Notes under the pieces: model-generated
What the model saw: the letters and a program-made list of their open reading frames with translations, nothing else
Told to the model about the DNA's origin: nothing
The model's database searches: none
DNA from: Thiotrichaceae bacterium UBA4486
GTDB taxonomy: Bacteria; Pseudomonadota; Gammaproteobacteria; Eutrophobiales; Eutrophobiaceae
Assembly (NCBI GenBank): GCA_002389045.1
Contig: DGNS01000009.1
Location: 201,898 to 265,897 of the forward strand
DNA length: 64,000 nucleotides
Direction: 5' to 3'
Made by a program: the position numbers and the translations under genes
Shown here: piece after piece, positions 45,862-55,158 of the stretch
Layout of the letters: every line of letters starts with the position of its first letter
Numbering within the stretch: position 1 is the stretch's first letter

Positions 45862-46638
45862 ATGGCGCTGCTGGACGATCTGAAGAAACAGGCGAACGAA
45901 AAACAGTCCTCGACCGGCGATTCCGGGCAGGCGCCACACAAACACAGGGAGCGCAATGTCCTGGTGCTCGCTCCAAAATTCAGTCTCATCAAAAGCTACC
46001 TGAAAACGCTGGCTGATCATCTTAATGTGATCAATCCGGATGAACGCTTTGATTTCAGCCTGACCCGGCACGTGACGCTGAGAAATTTTGTCAAACGCAA
46101 CTTTTGCCTGGAAATAGTCAGGAACGATAACACCACCGAATGCATTTTTCGCTACGACCTGGTCCAGGACCGGGACATCAAGCACACCATTGACAACCTG
46201 CCCGAAGCCGACCTGGTGAAAAAAGTCCTGCTCGAACGCAACATCGCCTACAGCAGTCGGGATCTTGGCGGCCGCAGGATCATGATCGTCGTGAAACCGA
46301 AGATCACCACCCGTTTTATCTTCAACGTGGATGTCGACAAGGGTGTTGTCGTTCTCAGGATCAAGAACTTCGACGGCACCTGGGATCAGATCATTTTTTA
46401 TCCTCCGAACAAGGTTACGGAGAAACTGCTCGACGAAATGGGCAAGTACATACTCAACCAGCCCAATGACTTCATGGCCATGTCAGGCAACAAATTGTCG
46501 GACTCCATGCGCGGCCGGCTGCAGGCGGGGCTGAAAACCGATGATCGCGGCAGCAAGGCGGTGCGGCCACTATCCGGTGACGACAAAAAATCATCAGGCT
46601 TATTCGGCCTGTTCAGAAAAAAAATCAAACAGGAGTGA
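45862..46638 (+). CDS. Uncharacterised protein, charged ends
   Basis: The product is 258 residues, family not recognised. A Lys/Gln-rich start (MALLDDLKKQANEKQ) leads to a mixed alpha/beta core of about 180 residues (RNVLVLAPKFSLIKSYLKTL; IMIVVKPKITTRFIFNVDVD) and a basic tail (SSGLFGLFRKKIKQE) that could sit on a membrane surface. There is no signal peptide. It is preceded by GAAAGAAA and an AT-rich leader, divergent from typA, and convergent with the GGDEF gene. Codon use looks normal for the region. Confidence 0.6.
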   Translation: MALLDDLKKQANEKQSSTGDSGQAPHKHRERNVLVLAPKFSLIKSYLKTLADHLNVINPDERFDFSLTRHVTLRNFVKRNFCLEIVRNDNTTECIFRYDLVQDRDIKHTIDNLPEADLVKKVLLERNIAYSSRDLGGRRIMIVVKPKITTRFIFNVDVDKGVVVLRIKNFDGTWDQIIFYPPNKVTEKLLDEMGKYILNQPNDFMAMSGNKLSDSMRGRLQAGLKTDDRGSKAVRPLSGDDKKSSGLFGLFRKKIKQE

Positions 46639-46679
46639 CCGCACCGTTTGCTGGCCAACCAGGTCGGGCGATGCCGCTG

Positions 46680-47819
46680 TCAGGCAGCCGACCGGTTAGT
46701 CATCGACATTGAAGACCCCGGCAGTTCCCGCTCACCACTGATCACACAGTGGTTTCGTCCTTTCTCCCTGGCCCGATGCAGGGCAGCGTCCGCGCGGGCG
46801 AATGCATCATGCCAGCTATCCGCCAGCGGACTCTCTGCCCCGGCACAGGCAAGCCCCACACTCACCGTCATGTGGCCGGTGGGGTTGTCTTGATGCGGAA
46901 TATTGAGGGCATTGATACCCGCCTGCAGGCGTTGTACAAGGATACAGGCGCCGGTTTCCAGGGTTTCCTTCAGCAACAGCAGGAACCTGCCGCCACTGAA
47001 CCGGTAAAGTCGATCGGTCTTCCTGAGACTGTTATTCAGATAATCCACGATAACCCGTAACGAGCAATCACCGCTTTCATGACCGTAGACCTCGTTGTAC
47101 TTGCGTAACAGGTCGACGTCGATCAGGGCAACACTGTATGGCCGGTTGTAACGCAGGGCGATATCGTGAACCGAGTCGAGATCCTGTTCCATCGCCCGGC
47201 GATTGGGGATGCTGAACTGGTGATCTTCCCTGGACAGGGTCTGTAATTGCTCCCGCGCCTGCACGAGCTGAATCGATTGCTGCTGCACTTCCTGTTCAAT
47301 GGAATGGAGATGCCCGGCGATCATGTTCTGGCGTTCAACCACCAGGTCCCGGTATGAAACGATACCGTTCAATCGGCCTGATGCATCCGTAACCGGCAGG
47401 TGATGGATGCCCCGGCTTTCCATCACTTTCAGGGCATCGAGTAACGATGTCTGAGCAGTAGCCGTGATCACGGGTGAAGACGCCAGGTCTTTCACGACAA
47501 GTTGCCGCGTACTCTCCTCGCAATAAAAACCGGCAAATACCCGAACCAGGTCATTCCCGGTAACGATACCCAGCGGCCTGTTGTCTTCCACCAGGACTAC
47601 ACAGGTACCGCCATGTTCCTGCATGGATTTGGCCACATCCAAGGGTTCAGCCTGCATACTGCAGGTTGCGACGTCATGGCGGATGAGTGTGCGAAGTTCG
47701 ATATCAAGCAAAGGCTGCACCTCTGTGTCTATGGGCGGAAATCCGGCCGCAAGGTGTGCCGGGGTTATACCGGCTATATCGGCCTTGTCGGCCCGTGCTT
47801 GAATCGTGACGGGCAACAA
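46680..47819 (-). CDS. CBS-pair protein with degenerate GGDEF domain
   Basis: In this 379-residue protein, two CBS motifs (about 45-165) may bind an adenine nucleotide. A short coiled coil (about 165-200) leads to a GGDEF fold (about 205-365) that keeps LIDVDLLRKYNEVYGHESGD. The signature, however, reads RFSGGRFLLLL: GGDEF is replaced by SGGRF (275-279), so cyclase activity is unlikely. The domain may instead bind GTP or c-di-GMP or serve as a scaffold. The start is a TTG at 47819 without a strong ribosome site and is uncertain. It is downstream of dapB on the other side of a short gap. Confidence 0.8.
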   Translation of the reverse strand: MLPVTIQARADKADIAGITPAHLAAGFPPIDTEVQPLLDIELRTLIRHDVATCSMQAEPLDVAKSMQEHGGTCVVLVEDNRPLGIVTGNDLVRVFAGFYCEESTRQLVVKDLASSPVITATAQTSLLDALKVMESRGIHHLPVTDASGRLNGIVSYRDLVVERQNMIAGHLHSIEQEVQQQSIQLVQAREQLQTLSREDHQFSIPNRRAMEQDLDSVHDIALRYNRPYSVALIDVDLLRKYNEVYGHESGDCSLRVIVDYLNNSLRKTDRLYRFSGGRFLLLLKETLETGACILVQRLQAGINALNIPHQDNPTGHMTVSVGLACAGAESPLADSWHDAFARADAALHRAREKGRNHCVISGERELPGSSMSMTNRSAA

Positions 47820-47883
47820 GAAGCGCCAATCCTTTCCTGGGGGTCATGAGCAGGCAGGAAGGCGCGCCGGCCGGCATGCGCGT

Positions 47884-48690
47884 TTACTTCAGGCCCAGCA
47901 CATCCTGCATGTCGAACAGGCCGCGGTCTTTTCCGGCAAGCCATTTCGCAGCGCGCACGGCGCCACTGGCGAAGGTCTTGCGTGAGGTGGCCTTGTGAGA
48001 GATCTCCACGCGCTCTCCTGCCGTGGCGAACATGACCGTATGTTCGCCGACAATATCACCGGCACGTATGGTTTCAAAACCGATGGTCTCGCGATCCCGC
48101 GGACCGGTAATACCCTCGCGACCGTACACCGCGCACTCCTTCAGATCTCGTCCCAGGGTTGCGGCGATGACCTCACCCATACGCAATGAAGTGCCGGAAG
48201 GTGCATCTTTTTTCTCGCGGTGGTGCGCCTCGATGATCTCGATGTCGGCCTCTTCGCCAACGACGCGGCTGGCCAGTTCCAGTAATTTGAAACACAGGTT
48301 GACGCCGGCACTCATGTTCGGCGCGAAGACGATGCCGATGTCATCAGCGGCTTCGCGGATCTCCTGTTTCTGCGTATCGGTGAGCCCGGTCGTTCCGATG
48401 ACCATCTTCTTACCTGTACTGCGGCACTGCGCCAGAGTCGACTTGATGGAATCGGCCAGGGTGAAATCGATGAGTACATCAAACTGATCAGCCACCGCGG
48501 TCAGATCATCGGAGATCACGACACCCAGTTTGCCGATACCGGCCTGCTCACCGGCATCCACCCCGAGCATGGGAGAAGCGGAATGCTCGAGCGCGACCGT
48601 CACTTCGACAGCCTCTGTTTCCCTGCATACCTCGAGTATCGTTCTGCCCATGCGCCCGGCGGCGCCGCACACGGCAATTCTGACAGACAT
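47884..48690 (-). CDS. dapB: 4-hydroxy-tetrahydrodipicolinate reductase
   Basis: DapB reduces the DapA product with NAD(P)H on the path to diaminopimelate and lysine. The 268-residue product has the Rossmann start VAVCGAAGRMGRT-like (IAVCGAAGRMGRTI, 5-18), the catalytic stretch EAHHREKKDAPSGTSL and GITGPRDRETIGF. In many relatives dapB lies between dnaJ and carA; here that order is kept but widened by inserted genes on both sides. Confidence 0.96.
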   Translation of the reverse strand: MSVRIAVCGAAGRMGRTILEVCRETEAVEVTVALEHSASPMLGVDAGEQAGIGKLGVVISDDLTAVADQFDVLIDFTLADSIKSTLAQCRSTGKKMVIGTTGLTDTQKQEIREAADDIGIVFAPNMSAGVNLCFKLLELASRVVGEEADIEIIEAHHREKKDAPSGTSLRMGEVIAATLGRDLKECAVYGREGITGPRDRETIGFETIRAGDIVGEHTVMFATAGERVEISHKATSRKTFASGAVRAAKWLAGKDRGLFDMQDVLGLK

Positions 48691-48756
48691 GGTTAGCGTT
48701 CCCGGTTATCGTGTGGCGGGAATTATACAGAAATTCATATCAGCGCATACGCGCAG

Positions 48757-48790
48757 AAAAAAAACCGGGCTTAAAAAGCCCGGTTTCAGA
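48757..48790 (-). terminator. Terminator after the PEP-CTERM gene
   Basis: AAACCGGGCT (48762-48771) pairs with AGCCCGGTTT (48777-48786). On the minus strand a T-run (complement of the A-run at 48757-48764) follows. It lies 35 bp past the PEP-CTERM stop. Confidence 0.85.
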
Positions 48791-48820
48791 GATAGCGGTA
48801 AATATTGATCTATAAACTGA

Positions 48821-49624
48821 TCAGGCGCTTTTTCTCCGGCGGCTGATCAAGCCGATACCGAGCAGTGACAGGCCCATCAACGACAGCGCGGAGGGTTCGG
48901 GCACATCCCAGGAACCTTCAATGGTGTCGTTACCGCAGGTCATGGCCCAGTGCAGTGCGATCTCGGTGGATTCTTCGAGCAGGTCGGTGCCGCCGATATC
49001 AAATATCATGCGGATGTATCCTGATTGTACGGACCAACTGCCGGTTGTTATCGAGCTCACACCATCAGCGCCGGTATCCACTGCAATCTCCTGGCCGTTA
49101 CGAAAGGTGCCACCGGACATGAAATCATCACTCAGGTGAGCATTGGCATCGTTCGTGAGATTGCCAAGACTGTAAAGTGTTGCAGTACCACCTGTCGCCG
49201 ACCAGCGATCATCCAGCGCCAGGCCGTATTCCCACAGCGTACCCGTGGAATGATTGTCACTCAGATAAGGTGCTGTGCCAAACGGGTTCCAGGCACTGGC
49301 AAGAAAAAGATCACCGTAGCCGATACCCCTGGATCCACTCAGAGTGGTATTGGTCAAATCAGGCCCTGATGATGATCCGAAAAGCCCATCATCGGCTTTG
49401 CCGGCAAAATTGGTAAATATATCAACCGTCAGGCTGGTGCCGCTCAGGCTGAGGTCGATTCCGTGAATATTAAAGTTACTGGCCGCACCGATGACATCGC
49501 CGTAACTGTGGTCGTCACCGCCGTAGTAACCGTCATTGATCATGTAGGCCATGGCCTGGCTCGATAAAAGCAGGGTACCCACGATCGTGATCAAAATACC
49601 ATTAGTTTTGTTCATTTTATCCAT
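48821..49624 (-). CDS. PEP-CTERM sorting domain protein
   Basis: The 267-residue exported protein has a signal peptide (GTLLLSSQAMA), a beta-rich Gly/Ser/Thr/Asp body, and the C-terminal sorting signal: VPEP, a hydrophobic helix (LSLMGLSLLGIGLI) and RRRK. Such tails are recognised by exosortase (EpsH/XrtA) in exopolysaccharide-producing bacteria. The exosortase is not in the window. The ATG at 49624 or the third Met at 49615 may be the start. A sigma-54 promoter at 49675-49689 fits the PrsK/PrsR-RpoN control known for these proteins. Confidence 0.9.
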   Translation of the reverse strand: MDKMNKTNGILITIVGTLLLSSQAMAYMINDGYYGGDDHSYGDVIGAASNFNIHGIDLSLSGTSLTVDIFTNFAGKADDGLFGSSSGPDLTNTTLSGSRGIGYGDLFLASAWNPFGTAPYLSDNHSTGTLWEYGLALDDRWSATGGTATLYSLGNLTNDANAHLSDDFMSGGTFRNGQEIAVDTGADGVSSITTGSWSVQSGYIRMIFDIGGTDLLEESTEIALHWAMTCGNDTIEGSWDVPEPSALSLMGLSLLGIGLISRRRKSA

Positions 49625-49674
49625 ACCGTGTTTTGTGAAATCTCGTGTTTACGTGTTTAGCTGATTATACAAAG

Positions 49675-49689
49675 GCAATTACCGGGCCA
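49675..49689 (-). promoter_or_regulatory. Sigma-54 promoter of the PEP-CTERM gene
   Basis: On the minus strand: TGGCCCG, GTAA, TTGC. It differs from TGGCACG-N4-TTGC at one core position and the GG-GC spacing is exact. The predicted start, near 49664, leaves a leader of about 40-50 nt. The remaining spacer to dnaJ (49690-50045) shows no gene. Confidence 0.78.
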
Positions 49690-50045
49690 TATTTAAAATA
49701 CTAATAATTTCAGTAAGTTAGAATACTAGAGAACCTCATTTTCACAAGAGTGTAAAGGTCTTCGACAACACGCCAGTCATAGTATGCGCTCGAAATCTAT
49801 CCGGCCTGATATTAACTCTTGATTTTCAATGGCTTGGGAAACACTGACGGGTTTATAAAGCTATCGGTCGAAAACGAGGGAAAAACCAGAGAATTGTAAA
49901 ATTTTTCGACAAGGGGTTGATTGATAAACAACCCGACAGGGCGATGTGGTCGCATTTATGTGACCTGTGCCGCAGAACTCGCGTCTGGGCACAAGTCGTT
50001 TCGAGCACAATGAGTAGACAAATCCCGCAGTTTATTAGTTCTGCT

Positions 50046-50076
50046 TTTACTATTAGCTAATAGCTAATGGCTATCA
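50046..50076 (-). repeat. Heptamer array (AGC + 4) at the end of dnaJ
   Basis: Read on the dnaJ strand, the TGA stop runs straight into AGC repeats with tetramers CATT, TATT, TAAT, ending AGTAAA. The words are nearly the same as those after ftsH, in a different order. Confidence 0.7.
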
Positions 50077-51216
50077 GTTAGTCATACTGTCAAAGAATTT
50101 TTTCACACCGTCCAGCCAGGAACTGGCCTGGGGGCTGTGCTTTTTGCCACCGGACTGCATGCTGGCGTCCAGTTCCTGCAGCAATTCCTTTTGCCGTTTC
50201 GACAGGTTCACCGGTGTTTCCACCATGGCCCGGCACATCAGGTCACCGCGGGTGGATGAGCGGATGGTGCGCACGCCCTTGCCCCGCAACCGGAACAATT
50301 TACCGCTCTGGGTTTCCGGGGGGATCTTCAGTTTGACCTTGCCCTCCAGGGTCGGCACCTCGAGTTCGCCGCCGAGGGCGGCGGTGGCAAAACTGATGGG
50401 AATGTCACAGTACAGATCACTGCCGTCGCGGGTAAATATCGGATGATCGCGGACGATGACGTGGACGTAGAGGTCGCCCGAAGGACCGCCGTTTTCGCCG
50501 GCCTCGCCCTCGCCGGAGAGACGAATGCGATCCCCGCTGTCCACACCCGGTGGCACTTTCACGGAGATGGTCTTGTTGTCCCGTACCCGTCCCTGACCGC
50601 GGCAGTCGGTGCAGGGATCCTTGATGATTCTGCCCTGGCCACGGCATTGCGGGCAGGTCTGTTGAATGGAGAAAAAGCCCTGCTGCATGCGTACCTGGCC
50701 GAGACCGTTACAGGTCGGACAGTTCGTGGGCGAACTGCCCTTTTTGGCGCCGGAGCCGTTACAAGTCTTGCAGGCCACCATCTTCGGCACCCGGATCTTG
50801 ATAGTGGACCCCGATACCGCTTCTTCCAGGCTCAGTTCCAGATCGTAGCGCAGATCGGCCCCGCGATAGACCCGCTCTCCACCATGGCCGCCACCACCCT
50901 GGCCGAAGATATCACCGAAAACACTGTCGAAAATATCGCCGAATCCGCCGGCTCCGAATCCGCCGCCACCGGGACCGGCGCCGGCCGAGGCATCGACACC
51001 GGCATGACCAAACTGGTCATAGGCGGAACGCTTGCGGCTGTCGGACAGCACGTCGTAGGCTTCCTTGACCTCCTTGAACTTGTCCACCGCACTGTCATCG
51101 CCGGCATTGCGGTCAGGGTGAAACTTCATGGCGAGACGACGGTAGGCTTTCTTTAATTCGTCCTCGGTCGCGTTTTTGGAAACACCCAGTACTTCGTAAT
51201 AATCTCGCTTTGCCAT
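50074..51216 (-). CDS. dnaJ: Chaperone DnaJ
   Basis: This 380-residue type I Hsp40 stimulates DnaK ATPase and delivers unfolded proteins. The J domain (1-70) has HPD in KFHPDRNAGD, followed by a Gly/Phe-rich linker (about 75-115), four CxxCxGxG-type zinc motifs (CKTCNGSGAKKG, CPTCNGLG, CPQCRGQG, CTDCRGQG; about 145-210) and the C-terminal substrate domains. It follows dnaK after 142 bp, a gap containing a stem-loop. Confidence 0.97.
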   Translation of the reverse strand: MAKRDYYEVLGVSKNATEDELKKAYRRLAMKFHPDRNAGDDSAVDKFKEVKEAYDVLSDSRKRSAYDQFGHAGVDASAGAGPGGGGFGAGGFGDIFDSVFGDIFGQGGGGHGGERVYRGADLRYDLELSLEEAVSGSTIKIRVPKMVACKTCNGSGAKKGSSPTNCPTCNGLGQVRMQQGFFSIQQTCPQCRGQGRIIKDPCTDCRGQGRVRDNKTISVKVPPGVDSGDRIRLSGEGEAGENGGPSGDLYVHVIVRDHPIFTRDGSDLYCDIPISFATAALGGELEVPTLEGKVKLKIPPETQSGKLFRLRGKGVRTIRSSTRGDLMCRAMVETPVNLSKRQKELLQELDASMQSGGKKHSPQASSWLDGVKKFFDSMTN

Positions 51217-51261
51217 CTCTTGTATTTTTTCTTACGTCGGTTTAAGTCGTGCTGTACAACA

Positions 51262-51298
51262 AGACAAGCCTGAAAGGAGATCCCCTTCAGGCCTTGTC
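51262..51298 (-). promoter_or_regulatory. Stem-loop between dnaK and dnaJ
   Basis: ACAAGCCTGAA pairs with TTCAGGCCTTGT (one bulge). On the minus strand the hairpin is followed by a weak T-rich stretch. It may trim or partly terminate the dnaK message, giving less DnaJ than DnaK. Confidence 0.45.
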
Positions 51299-51358
51299 AT
51301 TACCCGCATAGCTGTTCCGTGACCGACACCGCGGTATCTGTCCCGGCAATTTGCCCGG

Positions 51359-53296
51359 TTACTTCTTGTCTTCGTCCACTTCCTCGAACTCGGCATCGAC
51401 CACATCGTCGCCGGAAGCATCGGAACCGGAAGCCGTCTCTGACTGAGCGGACTCCGCTGTGCCGCCGGACTCGCCCTCGGACTGTTTGTAGGCCCGTTCG
51501 GCCAGCTTGCCGGCCGCCTCGGTGAGTTTCCGGGTCTTCTCCTCGATGGCGTCCTTGTCCTCGCCCTTGAGGGCTTCCTCGAGATCCTTGATCGCGGCCT
51601 CGATATCGGTTTTCTCCTGTTCTTCCACCTTGTCCTTCAATTCCTCCATGGACTTGCGGGTGGCGTGGATCATGTTCTCGGCCATATTGCGGGCATCGAT
51701 CAGTTCCCTGGCCTTGCGGTCTTCCTCGGCATGCGCCTCGGCGTCCCTGACCATCTTTTCCACCTCCTCGTCGGTAAGACCGCTGGAAGCCTTAATGACA
51801 ATCGACTGCTCCTTGCCCGTGGCCTTGTCTTTAGCGGACACGTTGAGAATACCGTTGGCGTCAATGTCGAACGCCACCTCGATCTGTGGTACGCCACGCG
51901 GCGCCGGTGGAATATCGCTCAAATCGAACCTGCCCAGGGATTTGTTGCCCGACGCCATCTCGCGTTCACCCTGCATAACATGCACGGTAACCGCGGTCTG
52001 GTTGTCCTCGGCGGTCGAAAATGTCTGCTGTGCCTTGGTCGGGATGGTGGTGTTCTTTTCAATCAGCTTGGTCATGACGCCGCCCAGGGTTTCAATACCC
52101 AGCGACAGCGGGGTTACATCCAGCAACAGGACATCCTTGACGTCACCACCGAGCACGCCGGCCTGGATGGCGGCGCCCACGGCCACGGCTTCATCCGGGT
52201 TGACGTCCTTGCGTGCTTCCTTGCCGAAAAATTCCTTCACTTTCTCCTGCACCTTGGGCATACGCGTCTGGCCGCCGACGAGGATAACGTCGGTGATGTC
52301 AGAAGTGCTGATACCGGCATCTTTCATGGCCACACGGCAGGGTTCGATGGTGCGATCAATCAAATCTTCGACCAGCGATTCCAGCTTGGCCCGCGACATC
52401 TTGATGTTCAGATGCTTGGGACCGGAACTGTCCGCGGTAATGTAGGGCAGATTGACATCCGTCTGCTGGCTGGATGAGAGTTCAATCTTGGCCTTCTCGG
52501 CTGCTTCCTTCAGGCGTTGCAGTGCCAGCGGATCCTGGTGCAGGTCAACGCCCTGCTCTTTCTTGAACTCGTCACACAGGTAATCGATGACTCTGAGGTC
52601 GAAATCCTCGCCACCGAGGAAGGTGTCGCCGTTGGTGGACAGCACCTCGAACTGGTGTTCACCATCGATTTCGGCGATTTCTATAATGGAAATATCGAAG
52701 GTACCGCCGCCGAGGTCATACACCGCTATCTTGGCGTCACCACGCTTTTTGTCCATACCATAAGCCAGCGCAGCGGCGGTCGGCTCGTTGATGATACGCT
52801 TGACTTCAAGGCCGGCGATACGCCCGGCGTCCTTGGTAGCCTGGCGCTGGGAATCATTGAAATACGCAGGCACGGTGATCACCGCTTCCTTGACTTCCTC
52901 GCCCAGGTAATCCTCGGCCGTTTTCTTCATTTTCATGAGTACGCGGGCGGAAACCTCCGGCGGGGCCATCTTCTTGCCCTTGACTTCCACCCAGGCGTCG
53001 CCATTGTCGGCCTTGATGATCTTGTAGGGCACCAGCTTGATGTCTTTCTGCACGGCATCTTCTTCGAAACGGCGTCCGATCAGACGCTTGACGGCATAGA
53101 GTGTATTGTCGGGATTGGTGACCGACTGGCGCTTGGCCGACTGGCCGACCAGTACTTCGTCATCATTTGTGAACGCAACGATGGAAGGCGTGGTGCGCCC
53201 GCCCTCGCTGTTTTCAATGACTTTGGCCTGGCCGCCCTCGAGAACGGCGACACACGAGTTCGTGGTCCCGAGATCAATGCCTATAATTTTTCCCAT
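51359..53296 (-). CDS. dnaK: Chaperone DnaK (Hsp70)
   Basis: The 645-residue product starts GKIIGIDLGTTNSCVAVLEGG, with phosphate motif VYDLGGGTFDISI and the linker/substrate domain (DVTPLSLGIETLGG). The C-terminal lid ends in the acidic EFEEVDEDKK, close to the EEVKDKK of E. coli. It works with DnaJ and GrpE in folding and the heat-shock response. It is the third gene of hrcA-grpE-dnaK-dnaJ. Confidence 0.98.
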   Translation of the reverse strand: MGKIIGIDLGTTNSCVAVLEGGQAKVIENSEGGRTTPSIVAFTNDDEVLVGQSAKRQSVTNPDNTLYAVKRLIGRRFEEDAVQKDIKLVPYKIIKADNGDAWVEVKGKKMAPPEVSARVLMKMKKTAEDYLGEEVKEAVITVPAYFNDSQRQATKDAGRIAGLEVKRIINEPTAAALAYGMDKKRGDAKIAVYDLGGGTFDISIIEIAEIDGEHQFEVLSTNGDTFLGGEDFDLRVIDYLCDEFKKEQGVDLHQDPLALQRLKEAAEKAKIELSSSQQTDVNLPYITADSSGPKHLNIKMSRAKLESLVEDLIDRTIEPCRVAMKDAGISTSDITDVILVGGQTRMPKVQEKVKEFFGKEARKDVNPDEAVAVGAAIQAGVLGGDVKDVLLLDVTPLSLGIETLGGVMTKLIEKNTTIPTKAQQTFSTAEDNQTAVTVHVMQGEREMASGNKSLGRFDLSDIPPAPRGVPQIEVAFDIDANGILNVSAKDKATGKEQSIVIKASSGLTDEEVEKMVRDAEAHAEEDRKARELIDARNMAENMIHATRKSMEELKDKVEEQEKTDIEAAIKDLEEALKGEDKDAIEEKTRKLTEAAGKLAERAYKQSEGESGGTAESAQSETASGSDASGDDVVDAEFEEVDEDKK

Positions 53297-53383
53297 AATC
53301 TTGTATCTCCGGTGTTTTCTGGATTCAGTAATCGTTAATTTCGTTGCTGTTTATATTGGGTTGCCGGTCCTGATTTCAAGGTC

Positions 53384-53995
53384 CTAACCGGAAACCATGA
53401 CCATCGCCGGGCGAATCAGCCGGCCGTTGAGTTCATAGCCTTTCTGCATCACCGAAATGACCATGCCGGACTCGACTCCCTCCTCGGCCTGCATGGAGAC
53501 GGCCTCGTGCTGTTCCGGGTTGAATTTCTCGCCCTGGGGATCGATGACGACTACGCCGAACTTTTCCAGCACGTCGGCGAACTTTTTCAATGTCAGATCC
53601 ATCCCCTCTTTCAAACCGCTGGCGTCACCGCTATTTTCGGCGGCACTGATACCCAGTTCGAGGCTGTCCAGGACCGGTAATAATTCGGCGACGAATTTGT
53701 CGAGTGCGTACTTGTGCGCATTTTCAATATCACGTGACGAGCGTTTACGGACGTTATCCAGTTCGGCCTGGGCGCGCAGCAGGCGTTCGCCGGCTTCGTT
53801 GGCGCGCTGTTCCTGCACGGCCAGCTCATGCCGCAATTTCTCCAGTTCGTCCGCGGGATCAGATTCAGTGTCGCCGTTCTCCCCGGCGACTTCCGGTGCA
53901 GCCTCATCAGGGCTGGTTGAATCCGGCTGCCTGCTTTTTTCCCTGGTGTCTTCCGATGAATTTTCCGCAGGCGTATCATTGTGTTGTACGACCAT
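53384..53995 (-). CDS. grpE: Nucleotide exchange factor GrpE
   Basis: This 203-residue DnaK exchange factor has a long acidic, disordered N-terminus (1-55), a paired coiled coil (about 55-110, LRAQAELDNVRKRSSRDIENA) and a C-terminal beta domain (FNPEQHEAVSMQ ... VMQKGYELNGRLIRPAMVMVS). GAGGGAG precedes the start codon. It lies 61 bp after hrcA and 87 bp before dnaK. Confidence 0.96.
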   Translation of the reverse strand: MVVQHNDTPAENSSEDTREKSRQPDSTSPDEAAPEVAGENGDTESDPADELEKLRHELAVQEQRANEAGERLLRAQAELDNVRKRSSRDIENAHKYALDKFVAELLPVLDSLELGISAAENSGDASGLKEGMDLTLKKFADVLEKFGVVVIDPQGEKFNPEQHEAVSMQAEEGVESGMVISVMQKGYELNGRLIRPAMVMVSG

Positions 53996-54056
53996 ATCAC
54001 TCCCTCTTTGTACAAAGATGTGTTAAAAAGTCTTTTAATCCAGGATCAGATAAGGC

Positions 54057-55109
54057 TTAGTGCTGGGAATTCAAGGCTGAACCCAGCATTTTCGCGGTGA
54101 TGTCAACGATGGGGATCACACGTTGGTATTCCATCCGGGTCGGTCCGATGACACCCAGTACACCCATGATCCGGCCGTCGACTTCATAGGGTGAAGTCAC
54201 GATGCTGCAATCATCGAGCACATCGTAACCGGATTCCTCGCCAATGAAGATTTTTACTCCGCGGGCATGGATGGACTGTTCAAGCAGATGCAGGATATCG
54301 CGTTTCTGGTTGAAGCTGTCAAAAAGTTTTTTCAGTTTCTCGATATCGGACAGCTCCGCCACATCCATCAGATTGGTGTGCCCGGCCATGACGTAATCGC
54401 TGCTTTGTTCGCCGTTCTCGAACGCCTTTTGCGCCATTTCGATGGCGATTTGCATGAGCTGGTTGACGTTGTCCTTCATGCGCTCCAGTTCCTTGATGAT
54501 TTCCTCGCGGATGGCATTGAGATGCTTGCCGGCAAATTTCTCGTTCAGGTAATTAGTCGCCTGCTGCAGCTCCGACTGGGTATAGGTGCGGGCGGTATCG
54601 ATGATGCGATTCTGGATCTCGCGGTCGTTCACCACCAGGATCACCAGGATGCGATTGTCCGAGAGAGGCATGAACTCCAGATGCTGCAGTGATTGACCCT
54701 CGGAACGGGGCAGGGTGACGACGCTGGCCAGGCGGGTGATTTCCGACAGGGTCGAGGAGGTTTTCTGCATCAGGTTCCTGATATCCTGGTCGGGGTTCAG
54801 CTCATTACGGATGCGCTCGATTTGCTCGTGATCCAGATTTGTGACCCGCAGCAGGCTGTCGACGAACAGTCGATAGCCCTGGATCGTGGGAACCCGGCCG
54901 GCCGAGGTATGCGGGGAACTCAGCAAACCGAGATCCTCAAGATCGGCCATGATATTGCGGATCGTGGCCGGACTCAGATCCAGATTGGTGTCGCGGGCCA
55001 GCGTGCGTGATCCCACGGGCTGACCATCCTGGATAAAGTGTTCAACCAGTGACTTGAACAATATCAGGCTACGTTCATTCAGGATATGAGAGTCAGTTTT
55101 TCTCGTCAT
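54057..55109 (-). CDS. hrcA: Heat-inducible repressor HrcA
   Basis: HrcA binds CIRCE and represses chaperone operons; GroEL keeps it active. The 350-residue product has an N-terminal winged helix (SPATIRNIMADLEDLGLL), a GAF-like middle and the C-terminal IGVLGPTRMEYQRV-type motif (GVLGVIGPTRMEYQRVIP). The start at 55109 (MTRKTDSHILNERS) matches the family; the frame is open to 55184, but that would run through the CIRCE element. It heads the operon with its operator just upstream. Confidence 0.95.
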   Translation of the reverse strand: MTRKTDSHILNERSLILFKSLVEHFIQDGQPVGSRTLARDTNLDLSPATIRNIMADLEDLGLLSSPHTSAGRVPTIQGYRLFVDSLLRVTNLDHEQIERIRNELNPDQDIRNLMQKTSSTLSEITRLASVVTLPRSEGQSLQHLEFMPLSDNRILVILVVNDREIQNRIIDTARTYTQSELQQATNYLNEKFAGKHLNAIREEIIKELERMKDNVNQLMQIAIEMAQKAFENGEQSSDYVMAGHTNLMDVAELSDIEKLKKLFDSFNQKRDILHLLEQSIHARGVKIFIGEESGYDVLDDCSIVTSPYEVDGRIMGVLGVIGPTRMEYQRVIPIVDITAKMLGSALNSQH

Positions 55110-55158
55110 GCAGGATGTCTCGATTAAAAACCTTTCAATTTTCAGTATTTTCCCGAAT

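Noticed and set aside
46680..47819. Active diguanylate cyclase
   Set aside because: The GGDEF signature is SGGRF, so the catalytic acidic residues are missing.
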